Shown piece after piece: positions 41,519 through 49,664 of a DNA stretch of 52,816 nucleotides (the stretch's first letter is position 1; each line of letters begins with the position of its first letter). Source of the stretch: Pseudomonas sp. Irchel s3h14. Lineage in GTDB: Bacteria; Pseudomonadota; Gammaproteobacteria; Pseudomonadales; Pseudomonadaceae. The notes under the pieces were generated by a model. It worked only from the letters and a program-made list of their open reading frames with translations. It made no database searches and had not been told where the DNA came from. A program made the translations under genes and the position numbers. The stretch lies in contig NZ_FYDJ01000030.1 in NCBI RefSeq assembly GCF_900187425.1, positions 1 to 52,816 on the forward strand. The letters run 5' to 3'.

Positions 41519-42970
41519 ATGATTCCGGTGATCTTGTCAGGTGGTAGTGGCTCACGTCTTTGGCCGCTTTCGCGCAAGCAATTCCCTAAGCAATTTCTCG
41601 CCCTGACCGGCGAACAAACATTGTTCCAGCAAACTCTGGAACGCCTGGTGTTCGAAGGCATGGACACCCCCATCGTGGTCTGCAACAAGGAACACCGTTT
41701 CATCGTCAACGAGCAGCTGGGCGCCCGTAAACTGGACGTGCAGCGCATCCTGATGGAACCGTTCGGCCGCAACACCGCGCCGGCCGTGGCCTTGACCGCA
41801 CTGATGCTGGTCAACGAAGGTCGCGACGAATTGATGTTGGTGCTGCCTGCCGACCACGTGCTGGAAGATCAGAAAGCCCTGCAACGTGCACTGGCCCTGG
41901 CCACGGTCGCTGCAGAAAACGGCGAAATGGTGCTGTTCGGTGTACCGGCCACCAAACCGGAAACCGGCTACGGCTACATCAAGTCGGCCAATGATTCGCT
42001 GCTGCCCGAAGGTGTCAGCCGCGTTTCGCACTTCGTCGAAAAACCGGACGTGAAACGCGCCACCGAGTTCGTCGAGTCCGGCGGTTACTTCTGGAACAGC
42101 GGCATGTTCCTGTTCCGTGCCAGCCGTTTCCTCGAAGAGCTGAAAAAACACGATCCGGACATCTACGACACCTGCGTGCTGACCCTGGAACGCAGCGAGC
42201 AGGATGCCGACACGGTCGACATCGACTCCGCCACCTTCGCTTGCTGCCCGGACAATTCCATCGACTACTCGGTGATGGAAAAAACCCAGCGCGCCTGCGT
42301 TGTACCGCTGACCGCGGGCTGGAGCGATGTCGGCTGCTGGTCGTCGTTGTGGGAAGTGAATGAAAAAGACGCCAACGGCAACGTCACCAAAGGCGACGTG
42401 GTCATTCAGGACAGCAAAAACTGCATGATCCACGGCAACGGCAAACTGGTGTCGGTGATCGGCCTGGAAAACATCGTGGTCGTCGAAACCAAGGACGCCA
42501 TGATGATCGCCCACAAGGACTCGGTCCAGGGCGTGAAACAGATGGTCAACACCCTCAACGAGCAGGGCCGCAGCGAAACCCAGACCCACTGCGAAGTCTA
42601 TCGTCCGTGGGGCTCCTACGACTCGGTGGACATGGGTGGCCGCTTCCAGGTCAAGCGCATCTCGGTCAAACCGGGCGCGTGCCTGTCGCTGCAGATGCAC
42701 CACCACCGCGCCGAACACTGGATCGTGGTCAGCGGCACCGCTGAAGTGACCTGCGACGAAAACGTGTTCCTGCTCACTGAAAACCAGTCGACCTACATCC
42801 CTATCGCCTCGGTCCACCGCTTGCGCAATCCGGGCAAGATCTCGCTGGAAATCATCGAAGTGCAATCGGGCAGCTACCTGGGCGAAGACGATATCGAGCG
42901 GTTTGAAGATATCTACGGTCGCTCCAACCCGATCGAACGCGGCGTGTCGGTGAAAACCATCGCGCAGTGA
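41519..42970 (+). CDS. algA: bifunctional mannose-6-phosphate isomerase/GDP-mannose pyrophosphorylase
   Basis: The 483-aa enzyme begins with the nucleotidyltransferase signature GGSGSRLWPLSRKQFPKQF, has FVEKP in the sugar-binding site, and ends in a type II PMI cupin domain (QMHHHRAEHW). It makes mannose-6-phosphate and GDP-mannose, feeding AlgD. AAGGAG precedes the ATG. It is the last gene of the alginate operon, closed by a strong terminator. Confidence 0.97.
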   Translation: MIPVILSGGSGSRLWPLSRKQFPKQFLALTGEQTLFQQTLERLVFEGMDTPIVVCNKEHRFIVNEQLGARKLDVQRILMEPFGRNTAPAVALTALMLVNEGRDELMLVLPADHVLEDQKALQRALALATVAAENGEMVLFGVPATKPETGYGYIKSANDSLLPEGVSRVSHFVEKPDVKRATEFVESGGYFWNSGMFLFRASRFLEELKKHDPDIYDTCVLTLERSEQDADTVDIDSATFACCPDNSIDYSVMEKTQRACVVPLTAGWSDVGCWSSLWEVNEKDANGNVTKGDVVIQDSKNCMIHGNGKLVSVIGLENIVVVETKDAMMIAHKDSVQGVKQMVNTLNEQGRSETQTHCEVYRPWGSYDSVDMGGRFQVKRISVKPGACLSLQMHHHRAEHWIVVSGTAEVTCDENVFLLTENQSTYIPIASVHRLRNPGKISLEIIEVQSGSYLGEDDIERFEDIYGRSNPIERGVSVKTIAQ

Positions 42971-42986
42971 TTGATCTGTAACACAA

Positions 42987-43048
42987 GAAGCCCCCGTCCG
43001 ACCCGCTGCGTTTCCCTATCCGCAGCGGGTTGGGTGGGGGCTTTTTTT
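42987..43048 (+). terminator. terminator of the alginate operon
   Basis: AAGCCCCC pairs with GGGGGCTT, and an inner ACCCGCTGCG/CGCAGCGGGT stem extends the hairpin. TTTTTTT follows. It starts 17 bases after the algA stop. Confidence 0.92.
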
Positions 43049-43074
43049 GTCTGGCGTTTTTGTTGCCTCCGCGG

Positions 43075-43166
43075 GCCTCATCGCGAGCAAGCTCGCTCCC
43101 ACATTTAATCGCATTCCCATAAGACAACTCCGTCGAATGTGGGAGCGAGCTTGCTCGCGATGAGGC
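43075..43166. repeat. REP doublet
   Basis: Perfect 30-nt inverted arms (43075-43104 and 43137-43166), GCGAGCAAGCTCGCTCCCAC type, follow the alginate terminator. Confidence 0.9.
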
Positions 43167-43254
43167 CATCACTTCCACCAACAACAATCAAGCCCATCGC
43201 CAACCGCACCCACGCTTAGGTAGGATGACCTTCTCCCCTCCCGAGGTTTGCGTC

Positions 43255-43719
43255 ATGTTCATCGGCGTCCTGCTGGTCATCACCTGGCTGATTTTGTTGC
43301 TGCGCTACCCGACCAAGGCATTGCCCGTCTCTGTGGCAGCCGCCATCGGATTGGGTGTGGTCGCAACGTGGGTGATCTGGATGGACAACCGCGAGGTCAA
43401 GCAACTGGCGCGCCTGGAGTTGCGCATCACCTACGCGCCCGAACACTGCCCGGTGGACCGGCCGTTGCATCTGACAATGAACAACGGCAACGACGTGCCG
43501 CTGACCGAGTTACGCTGGCGAGTCGCCGCGTATGCGCCGGGCGATACGGTCAACCTGGCCGACAATCAATACGCCGCACCGCGCTATCGCGGCCCCGGCG
43601 AACTGCAGGCCGGCGCGAACTGGGAAGACTGTTTGCCCCTGCCGCCGTTGCGTCCTGGCTATCGCCCACAAACGCTGGAGTTTCGCGCTGAGCGTTTGCA
43701 GGGTAGTTTCTCCGACTAA
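43255..43719 (+). CDS. small membrane protein of unknown function
   Basis: The 154-aa protein has two N-terminal hydrophobic helices (residues about 2-20 and 26-45), then a periplasmic beta-rich domain with a likely disulfide (APEHCPVD and WEDCLPL). The GAGG eight bases before the ATG at 43255 fixes the start. Similar Pseudomonas proteins are sometimes labelled multidrug transporters, but nothing here shows transport. It is 32 bp before the SDR gene and probably co-transcribed. Confidence 0.7.
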   Translation: MFIGVLLVITWLILLLRYPTKALPVSVAAAIGLGVVATWVIWMDNREVKQLARLELRITYAPEHCPVDRPLHLTMNNGNDVPLTELRWRVAAYAPGDTVNLADNQYAAPRYRGPGELQAGANWEDCLPLPPLRPGYRPQTLEFRAERLQGSFSD

Positions 43720-43751
43720 TCCCCTTCCTCTTTTTGCACAAGGACCGCGCC

Positions 43752-44576
43752 ATGCCCGTTGCGTTAATTACCGGTTGCTCCAGCGGCATAGGCCGCGCCC
43801 TCGCCGAGGTGTTCAAAAGTGCTGGTTACGAAGTCTGGGCCAGCGCCCGCAAGGCTGAAGACGTGGTGGCCCTGGCCGCTGCCGGTTTCACTGCCGTGCA
43901 ACTGGACGTCAACGACAGTGCAGCACTCGAACACTTGAGCGAGCGCATCAACCAGCAACATGGCGGCCTCGATGTGCTGATCAACAATGCCGGTTACGGC
44001 GCCATGGGGCCGTTGCTCGACGGCGGTGTGCCGGCCATGCAGCGGCAATTCGAAACCAACGTGTTTGCCATCGTCGGCGTCACCCGCGCCCTGTTCCCGG
44101 TGCTGCGTCGCGCCAAGGGTCTGGTGGTGAACATCGGCAGCGTGTCCGGGGTTCTGGTCACGCCATTCGCTGGCGCCTACTGCGCCTCGAAAGCGGCGGT
44201 ACATGCCTTGACCGATGCGTTGCGCATGGAACTGGCGCCGTTTGGCGTGCGGGTCATGGAAGTCCAGCCGGGCGCCATCGCTTCCAGTTTTGCCAAGAAT
44301 GCCGGTCATGAGGCGGAGCAGTTTATTACCGAACAATCGCCGTGGTTTCCACTGCGTGAAGGCATTCGCGCACGGGCCAAGGCCTCCCAGGACAACCCGA
44401 CCCCGGCCAGTGAATTTGCCGCCGGTTTGCTCAAGGCCGTGCAGCAGAGCAAACCACCGCGCCTGATTCGTCTGGGCAATGGCAGTCGGGCGTTGCCGTT
44501 ACTGGCGGGGTTGCTGCCTAAAGGGCTGCTGGAGGCGGGGTTGATGAAACGGTTCGGATTGCACGTGACTCTATAA
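43752..44576 (+). CDS. short-chain dehydrogenase/reductase
   Basis: The 274-aa classical SDR has the cofactor motif TGCSSGIGRA (residues 8-17), NNAGYGAMG, and the catalytic S130, Y143 and K147 (YCASK). R33 after beta-2 suggests a preference for NADP(H). The C-terminal extension resembles SDRs acting on lipids or steroids, but the substrate is unknown. The ATG at 43752 has AAGGA upstream. A bidirectional terminator follows. Confidence 0.85.
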   Translation: MPVALITGCSSGIGRALAEVFKSAGYEVWASARKAEDVVALAAAGFTAVQLDVNDSAALEHLSERINQQHGGLDVLINNAGYGAMGPLLDGGVPAMQRQFETNVFAIVGVTRALFPVLRRAKGLVVNIGSVSGVLVTPFAGAYCASKAAVHALTDALRMELAPFGVRVMEVQPGAIASSFAKNAGHEAEQFITEQSPWFPLREGIRARAKASQDNPTPASEFAAGLLKAVQQSKPPRLIRLGNGSRALPLLAGLLPKGLLEAGLMKRFGLHVTL

Positions 44577-44583
44577 GTGCTTC

Positions 44584-44609
44584 AAAGCCACTGCCTGAGC
44601 AGTGGCTTT
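44584..44609. terminator. bidirectional terminator between convergent genes
   Basis: AAAGCCACTGC (44584-44594) pairs with GCAGTGGCTTT (44599-44609) around CTGA. It lies between the SDR gene and the convergent unknown gene. Confidence 0.8.
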
Positions 44610-44645
44610 AAACAACCCAGTCGAATTGCGATCAACCCGACACCA

Positions 44646-45386
44646 TCAGCGCGGGAAGGCCATTAGGTTGGGCAAGCATTCGAACGCCGGAGACTGACCC
44701 GACGCTGCCGGATAGAGCAGTTGGATGGAAACAGCCAGCTCTTTGCCCGGCTCCAGTAAATATTGATCACCCGGTGGTGTAACCAACTCAATGACCCCTT
44801 CTGTACCGTCATGAGCAACATCGAGCCAAGGGTTAGCGTAGATTTTCGTGCCCACGGGTAATCCCGCACTTGAAAACTTCCACCGGGCGAACGAGTGACC
44901 GTTGGATTTCACAATAACGTCGTAACTGTATATATAGCCTTGAGTGGCTTGATCTTGCCATTTAGTTTTAAACACCTGGCGCGTGGAAATAGCCTGCTCT
45001 TCATTACCCTTGACGAGAACCGAGCAATACATATTTTCCTCATGGCTCGGCTGGTAATAAACAATCCCGAACAATTCGGCAATTTTGGAAGGTTCAAGAT
45101 TTTGCTCAGTTTTAAATGTCAACGTGCGCGTGGGATTCCACCCCTGACGTTGATCATCAGTAATCGCCAGGGTGCTGAAGCCGGAGTGTTCGGAGTGGAT
45201 CATTCGCGCACCCGTTGTCGGCATTGAAGCATGTAGAAGGGTTGCGCCATAAGCCCTGAACTGTAATCGCGAACCCACCGGTGGCGGAGCACCGTCCGTT
45301 TCAAGCGTGAAACCGAGCGTCACCGGAACGCCCTTCTTTATAGGGTTGATATAATTATCCATTCTAATATCAATCAGCTTTGTCAT
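44646..45386 (-). CDS. unrecognised 246-aa soluble protein
   Basis: I do not recognise this family. There is no signal peptide or membrane segment. The sequence looks all-beta, with two similar-sized halves (residues about 8-120 and 140-240). PVTLGFTLETDGAPPPVGSRLQF and ELAVSIQLLYPA alternate like immunoglobulin-type strands. AAGG precedes the ATG. Codons are less GC-rich than in the neighbours, and the gene is preceded by an AT-rich gap, both signs of possible transfer. It stands alone between a shared terminator and that gap. Confidence 0.75.
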   Translation of the reverse strand: MTKLIDIRMDNYINPIKKGVPVTLGFTLETDGAPPPVGSRLQFRAYGATLLHASMPTTGARMIHSEHSGFSTLAITDDQRQGWNPTRTLTFKTEQNLEPSKIAELFGIVYYQPSHEENMYCSVLVKGNEEQAISTRQVFKTKWQDQATQGYIYSYDVIVKSNGHSFARWKFSSAGLPVGTKIYANPWLDVAHDGTEGVIELVTPPGDQYLLEPGKELAVSIQLLYPAASGQSPAFECLPNLMAFPR

Positions 45387-45697
45387 TTAAAAGAACCTTC
45401 CATAAGATAAAATATATTAACGCCAGCCAAGCTGACTCCTTATACCCGCCAAACATTAACCCAAACTAAAATAGTTCATGCATGCACATGACACACAAAA
45501 CACTAACACACCAAAAACAACTAATGACGACAACAAACACCCAATTACAACTTATTAAAAATATCGACCTCAATCATTAAAAACCATGCAATTGTTGTAG
45601 CAACAAACATTTTCGGGTTGCACAATAACGCTCCATCTATTGAACAGTGCTTTACGGCAGCGGCACCAACCTTTCACGCCCCTTCAGGAAAAAAAGC
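45387..45697. other. AT-rich gap between divergent genes
   Basis: About 310 bases with clearly lower GC than the rest of the window, rich in ACA/CAA words on the plus strand. It should contain promoters for the minus-strand 246-aa gene and the plus-strand SnoaL-like gene. I see no strong box pair, no RNA gene and no insertion sequence ends. Confidence 0.5.
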
Positions 45698-46096
45698 ATG
45701 TCCGACTACACCGAATACTTTGACGAAGTGATCCAGGCCCACGTCGCCATTGAGCAGTGGTTGGCCGAGGAACAGGACGAGCCGGCGCTTGAACAGTTGC
45801 TGACGCGTTTTTCACCGCAGTTTTCCATGATCTCGCCATTGGGGCGGGTGCTGGACTTCGACGCGTTGAGCGAATTGTTTTTGATGGCGGGCGGGAAGAA
45901 ACTCGGGTTCAGAATTGAGCTCAGCGAGTTGCGCGGCATCGCTCTGCACGACGGTGGTGCAACGGTGAGTTATCGCGAGCAGCAGACAGATGCGACCGGC
46001 CTACATTCTGATCGCCGGTCGACGGTGGTGTTTGAGAGGCAGGTGGACGGCAAAGTGGTTTGGCGTCATTTGCATGAGACGTTTTGCAAGGAATGA
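45698..46096 (+). CDS. SnoaL/NTF2-like small protein
   Basis: This 132-aa protein has a helix-first pattern and cone-like beta-sheet consistent with DUF4440/SnoaL-like folds (FSPQFSMISPLGRVLDF, then VVFERQ and VVWRHLHETF near the end). The ATG at 45698 has AGGA upstream; the frame extends to 45647 but without a site. No catalytic residues can be assigned. It is a single-gene unit followed by a REP doublet. Confidence 0.7.
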   Translation: MSDYTEYFDEVIQAHVAIEQWLAEEQDEPALEQLLTRFSPQFSMISPLGRVLDFDALSELFLMAGGKKLGFRIELSELRGIALHDGGATVSYREQQTDATGLHSDRRSTVVFERQVDGKVVWRHLHETFCKE

Positions 46097-46132
46097 ACCT
46101 TTGCCTTATGTCTGATAGACCGAGTCGCTTCA

Positions 46133-46224
46133 TTCGCGAGCAAGCCCGCTCCCACAGGGGTTAGCGTCGTTCACAAAATCTGCATTCGAACTCGGGCCAA
46201 TGTGGGAGCGGGCTTGCTCGCGAA
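46133..46224. repeat. REP doublet with extended flanks
   Basis: Inverted arms at 46133-46156 and 46201-46224. Beyond them GACCGAGTC and GACTCGGTC also pair, lengthening the hairpin outward. It lies between convergent genes. Confidence 0.88.
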
Positions 46225-46245
46225 GGCCGTGACTCGGTCCAATGG

Positions 46246-47094
46246 CTAGTTCACCACAACGGTGCAAGTAATCCCCGCCGCCAACAGCACCCCCTCCGGC
46301 ACTTCATCGATGTGTATCCGCACCGGCACTCGCTGCGCCAAGCGCACCCAGTTAAAGGTCGGGTTCACATCGGCAATCAGTTCACGACTCTCCGGGTTAT
46401 CACGGTCGTAGATGCCGCGAGAAATGCTTTCCACATGCCCCTTCAACACTTCCCCACTCATCAGCTGCATGTCGGCTTTATCGCCGACCCGCACATGGGG
46501 CAATTTGGTTTCTTCAAAGAAGCCGTAGACCCAGAACGAATTCATGTCGACCACGGCCATTTTCGCCTCACCGATGCGCGCGTAATCGCCGCGATGCACA
46601 TTGAGGTTGGTCACGTAGCCGTCCACCGCTGCGCGGACCTCGGTGCGTTTGAGGTTCAGTTCGGCGGCTTCGAGCTGCGCCTGAGCATGCTGGTAATCGG
46701 CTAACGCCGAGTCGGCGATGTTGCTGGCGTCGTCGCGGTTTTCCCTGGAGATCACCAGATTGTCCATGTCGGCGCGGCGGTGGGCGTTGACCTTACGCAT
46801 CTCCCACGTCGACTTGCGCGAGGCCACCAGCGACTGTGCCTGTTTGACCGCGATGCGGTAGTGCTCAGGGTCGATCCGCATCAGCAAATCGCCCTTCTTC
46901 ACCTGTTGATTGTCGCGCACCGGCACGTCCACCACTTCCCCGGTGACGTCGGCGGCGACGTTGATGATGTCGGCGCGCACCCGGCCGTCGCGGGTCCACG
47001 GCGTGTCCATGTAATGCACCCACAGGGTCCGGCCGATCCACATCGCAAGGGCCAACACCAGCAAGGTGGCGAGCAGGCTGAAAAGCTTTTTCAT
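46246..47094 (-). CDS. HlyD-type periplasmic adaptor of an efflux system (AaeA/EmrA-like)
   Basis: The 282-aa protein has one N-terminal membrane helix, a biotinyl-lipoyl-like domain (TGEVVDVPVRDNQQVKKGDLL), a helical hairpin and a second lipoyl half (VRAAVDGYVTNLNVHRGDY). It resembles AaeA, which couples an inner-membrane permease to an outer-membrane channel. It is the last gene of a four-gene minus-strand unit. AAGG precedes the ATG. Confidence 0.88.
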   Translation of the reverse strand: MKKLFSLLATLLVLALAMWIGRTLWVHYMDTPWTRDGRVRADIINVAADVTGEVVDVPVRDNQQVKKGDLLMRIDPEHYRIAVKQAQSLVASRKSTWEMRKVNAHRRADMDNLVISRENRDDASNIADSALADYQHAQAQLEAAELNLKRTEVRAAVDGYVTNLNVHRGDYARIGEAKMAVVDMNSFWVYGFFEETKLPHVRVGDKADMQLMSGEVLKGHVESISRGIYDRDNPESRELIADVNPTFNWVRLAQRVPVRIHIDEVPEGVLLAAGITCTVVVN

Positions 47095-47119
47095 CAGGGC
47101 CTTCTTCAGAGATAGAGAG

Positions 47120-47320
47120 TCAACGGTAAACGGTCAGCGCCAGGGCGCCGAACAGGCAGGTAAACAGACTCAGGCGCAGCAGCGCCGGGTGCCAGAAGAA
47201 ACGGTACAGATCGAACCCGGACAGGAACCGATCAAGTGCCCAGGCCAGCGCCGCCGCAATGAAAAACATCAGGGTCATGGTCGGCATGTACACGCCGTGG
47301 AAAGCGATTTCACGAGGCAT
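47120..47320 (-). CDS. AaeX-like DUF1656 small membrane protein
   Basis: The 66-aa protein has two hydrophobic helices and the DUF1656 feature WHPALLRLSLF. Proteins of this family sit between the FUSC permease and the HlyD adaptor in aromatic-acid efflux loci. The ATG at 47320 is preferred, with AAGGA seven bases upstream; a TTG two codons earlier is also in frame. The start overlaps the end of the FUSC gene by 11 bases, so it is translationally coupled. Confidence 0.88.
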   Translation of the reverse strand: MPREIAFHGVYMPTMTLMFFIAAALAWALDRFLSGFDLYRFFWHPALLRLSLFTCLFGALALTVYR

Positions 47321-49502
47321 GTTCAAGTCCTTGGGGCTTGGCGGTGGCGTAAGCCGCGAGCGGTGATTGCGGGTCCAGCAACGAGGTGCGGATGAAGTGC
47401 AAATAGCTCTTCACCCGACGCAGGGCCGAGGTGTCGAAGTGCGGCGCGAAAGGTTCGTCGGTGGCTTGCACGCGGCTGATCGCGTGATCGACAGCGATCA
47501 GGCCGCGCTCCAGATTGCTCTGGCTCGGTTGCAGAAACAGCCGCACCAGCGAGCGCCCCATCACCCGGATCGCCTGACGCCACGGCTGGGATTCGGCATA
47601 GGCCGGATGCACCGGCAGGATCGCCTGTTCCTTGCGCAACTCAATGATCGCGTGGCCGACTTCCAGCACCACAAACATCCAGCGCAGCAAGTTCCGTTGC
47701 ACCTGCGGTTGCCCTGCCGCGAGACCGTAGGCCTGATGCAGCAGGTCCCGCGTACTGCTTTCGAAACTCGACGCCAAACCCCTCAGTTTGCCGCTGATGG
47801 CGTACACCACTTGCCCGCGCAAATCCTGCTCCAGCCGACGCCACAACCAGCGGCTGTTGGGCGGCAGGATGATCGCCCCGGCCGCCGCGCACACCAGCAT
47901 GCCGAGCACCATGGCGATGTAGTCGTTGATAAAGGCGTAAGGGTTGTAAACGGTGAAGTTGTCCGGCACCGAACCGGTGCTGAAAAAGATCAGCAAACCG
48001 AGACCGACACCGGCGTATTGCGGCCGCGAAGTGAGGAACGAACCGAGCACGATCACCGGTGCGAGCATCACGCAGAGCAACGGAAAACCGTCGATCCACG
48101 GGAAGATGAAAAACATCTCGACGAAGCCGATCAGCGCCCCGAGGAGCGTCCCGCAAGCCATTTGAAACGCCATGCGTTTTGGATTCGGTGTCGCCGCAGA
48201 AAGGCCCACGGTCGCGGCGGCAATCAAGGTCATCGTCGCCCCGCTCGGCCACGCGGTGGCGACCCAATAGCTGCCCAGAACCACCAGAATGAACGCCGCG
48301 CGAATCCCCGAGGCGGCCGACGCCATCCAGTTGGTTTGCGGGGTGAACGGCTCATCCCATTGCTCGCGCGCATGGCTGTGATCGGCCAGCGACGCGTGGG
48401 TCTGTGCATAACTGTGCAGGTCGTCGACGAAGCGATAGAGCAGTTCGTACGCGGTATGAAAATCCAGCTGCTCGGCATCGCTCGGGTCGCTCTCCTGAAA
48501 AACCGCCCGCAAGCTGCGAACGCGCGCCGGCAGACCTTCTTTATAGGCGCTCAGCGCGATGACCAGACGCCCCGCATCGGCGTTGGTCAGGGCTCGACCG
48601 CTGAAGCCATCGAGCAGTTCGGCGAGGTCCTGCAAACCCGGTTTGATCGCCGCGACCACGTGATCGGTGCCGCTGCCGCGCAAGCGCTCAAGCAACTGGT
48701 GCAAGGCGTTGAAACGGGTGGTAATGCCCATGAATTCGCTGTTCAAGCGACTGAGCCGACCGTTGCGTCGACGCATGTGCGGGTCTTCGAAAACCGTGAC
48801 GCTGCGCAGCCCTTCCAATCCGACAGCCTCGGCGATGAAGCGCACGTTGCTTGCCTCGAAAGCGTCCCGTTTACTGCGACCGCGTAAGCCATCGGTAACG
48901 AATAGCGCGAACACGCCGAAGCGCTGATACAAGGCGTTGCGCATGGCGGCGCTGGCGGATTGCGGCAAGATCGCGGCGCTGACCAGCGTGGAGCAAATAA
49001 TCCCCAGGGAGATTTCCAGCACCCGCCAGACCGCCGCCATAAACGCGCCGTCAGGGTGCGCCAGTGCGGGCAAACCGACCATCGCGGCGGTGTAACCGGC
49101 GAGCACGAAACCATAAGCGCGGAAGTTGCGATAGCGCGCCGCGCCCGCCGAACAGATGCCCACCCAGATCGCCAGCGAACCGAGGAACAGCTCGGTGTTC
49201 TGCGCAAACAAGGCAATCAACGCGACCATCACCGCCGAGCCGGCCAATGTCCCAAGGAAGCGATAAAAACTCTTGGCCAACACGTGGCCGCTTTGCGGTT
49301 GCATGACGATGAACACGGTGATCATCGCCGTGCGCGGCTGCGGCAACTCCAGGCGCATGGCCAGCCACAGGGTCAGAAACGCCGCGAACAAGACCTTGAA
49401 AATGTAGACCCAGGTCACGCCATCGCTGCGCGCCCAGTCGAAGAAACCCCGGCGCCATTCAAGGGAATACAGCCAGCGCAAAGGTGCGGGCAAGGGAGTC
49501 AT
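47310..49502 (-). CDS. FUSC-family efflux permease (AaeB-like)
   Basis: This 730-aa protein has two sets of about five membrane helices (residues about 40-180 and 395-540), each followed by a long soluble region, as in the aromatic acid exporter family. It should export aromatic acids or related compounds with the adjoining adaptor and outer-membrane channel. The start at 49502 (MTPLPAPLRW) has AGGA upstream; the open frame to 49601 runs through repeat sequence. Confidence 0.9.
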   Translation of the reverse strand: MTPLPAPLRWLYSLEWRRGFFDWARSDGVTWVYIFKVLFAAFLTLWLAMRLELPQPRTAMITVFIVMQPQSGHVLAKSFYRFLGTLAGSAVMVALIALFAQNTELFLGSLAIWVGICSAGAARYRNFRAYGFVLAGYTAAMVGLPALAHPDGAFMAAVWRVLEISLGIICSTLVSAAILPQSASAAMRNALYQRFGVFALFVTDGLRGRSKRDAFEASNVRFIAEAVGLEGLRSVTVFEDPHMRRRNGRLSRLNSEFMGITTRFNALHQLLERLRGSGTDHVVAAIKPGLQDLAELLDGFSGRALTNADAGRLVIALSAYKEGLPARVRSLRAVFQESDPSDAEQLDFHTAYELLYRFVDDLHSYAQTHASLADHSHAREQWDEPFTPQTNWMASAASGIRAAFILVVLGSYWVATAWPSGATMTLIAAATVGLSAATPNPKRMAFQMACGTLLGALIGFVEMFFIFPWIDGFPLLCVMLAPVIVLGSFLTSRPQYAGVGLGLLIFFSTGSVPDNFTVYNPYAFINDYIAMVLGMLVCAAAGAIILPPNSRWLWRRLEQDLRGQVVYAISGKLRGLASSFESSTRDLLHQAYGLAAGQPQVQRNLLRWMFVVLEVGHAIIELRKEQAILPVHPAYAESQPWRQAIRVMGRSLVRLFLQPSQSNLERGLIAVDHAISRVQATDEPFAPHFDTSALRRVKSYLHFIRTSLLDPQSPLAAYATAKPQGLEHAS

Positions 49503-49549
49503 GAAATCCTGCTCATTGGTCGAAAGTTGTGCGGCGTGAACTCGGTCCC

Positions 49550-49654
49550 TGTGGGAGCGACGGTGCGGCGATCCGACTTGCTCGCGAATGCGGACTGGCA
49601 TTCAACATTAATGTCGCCTGATACACCGCCTTCGCGAGCAAGCCCGCTCCCACA
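49550..49654. repeat. REP doublet with one variant arm, nodT/fusC gap
   Basis: The arm at 49631-49654 is a standard TTCGCGAGCAAGCCCGCTCC sequence. The facing arm, 49550-49588, begins TGTGGGAGCG and ends CTTGCTCGCGAA, but ACGGTGCGGCGATCCGA lies between them. The pair is thus asymmetric, either a different REP variant or an arm altered by insertion. Confidence 0.8.
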
Positions 49655-49664
49655 GGTTTTGTGT

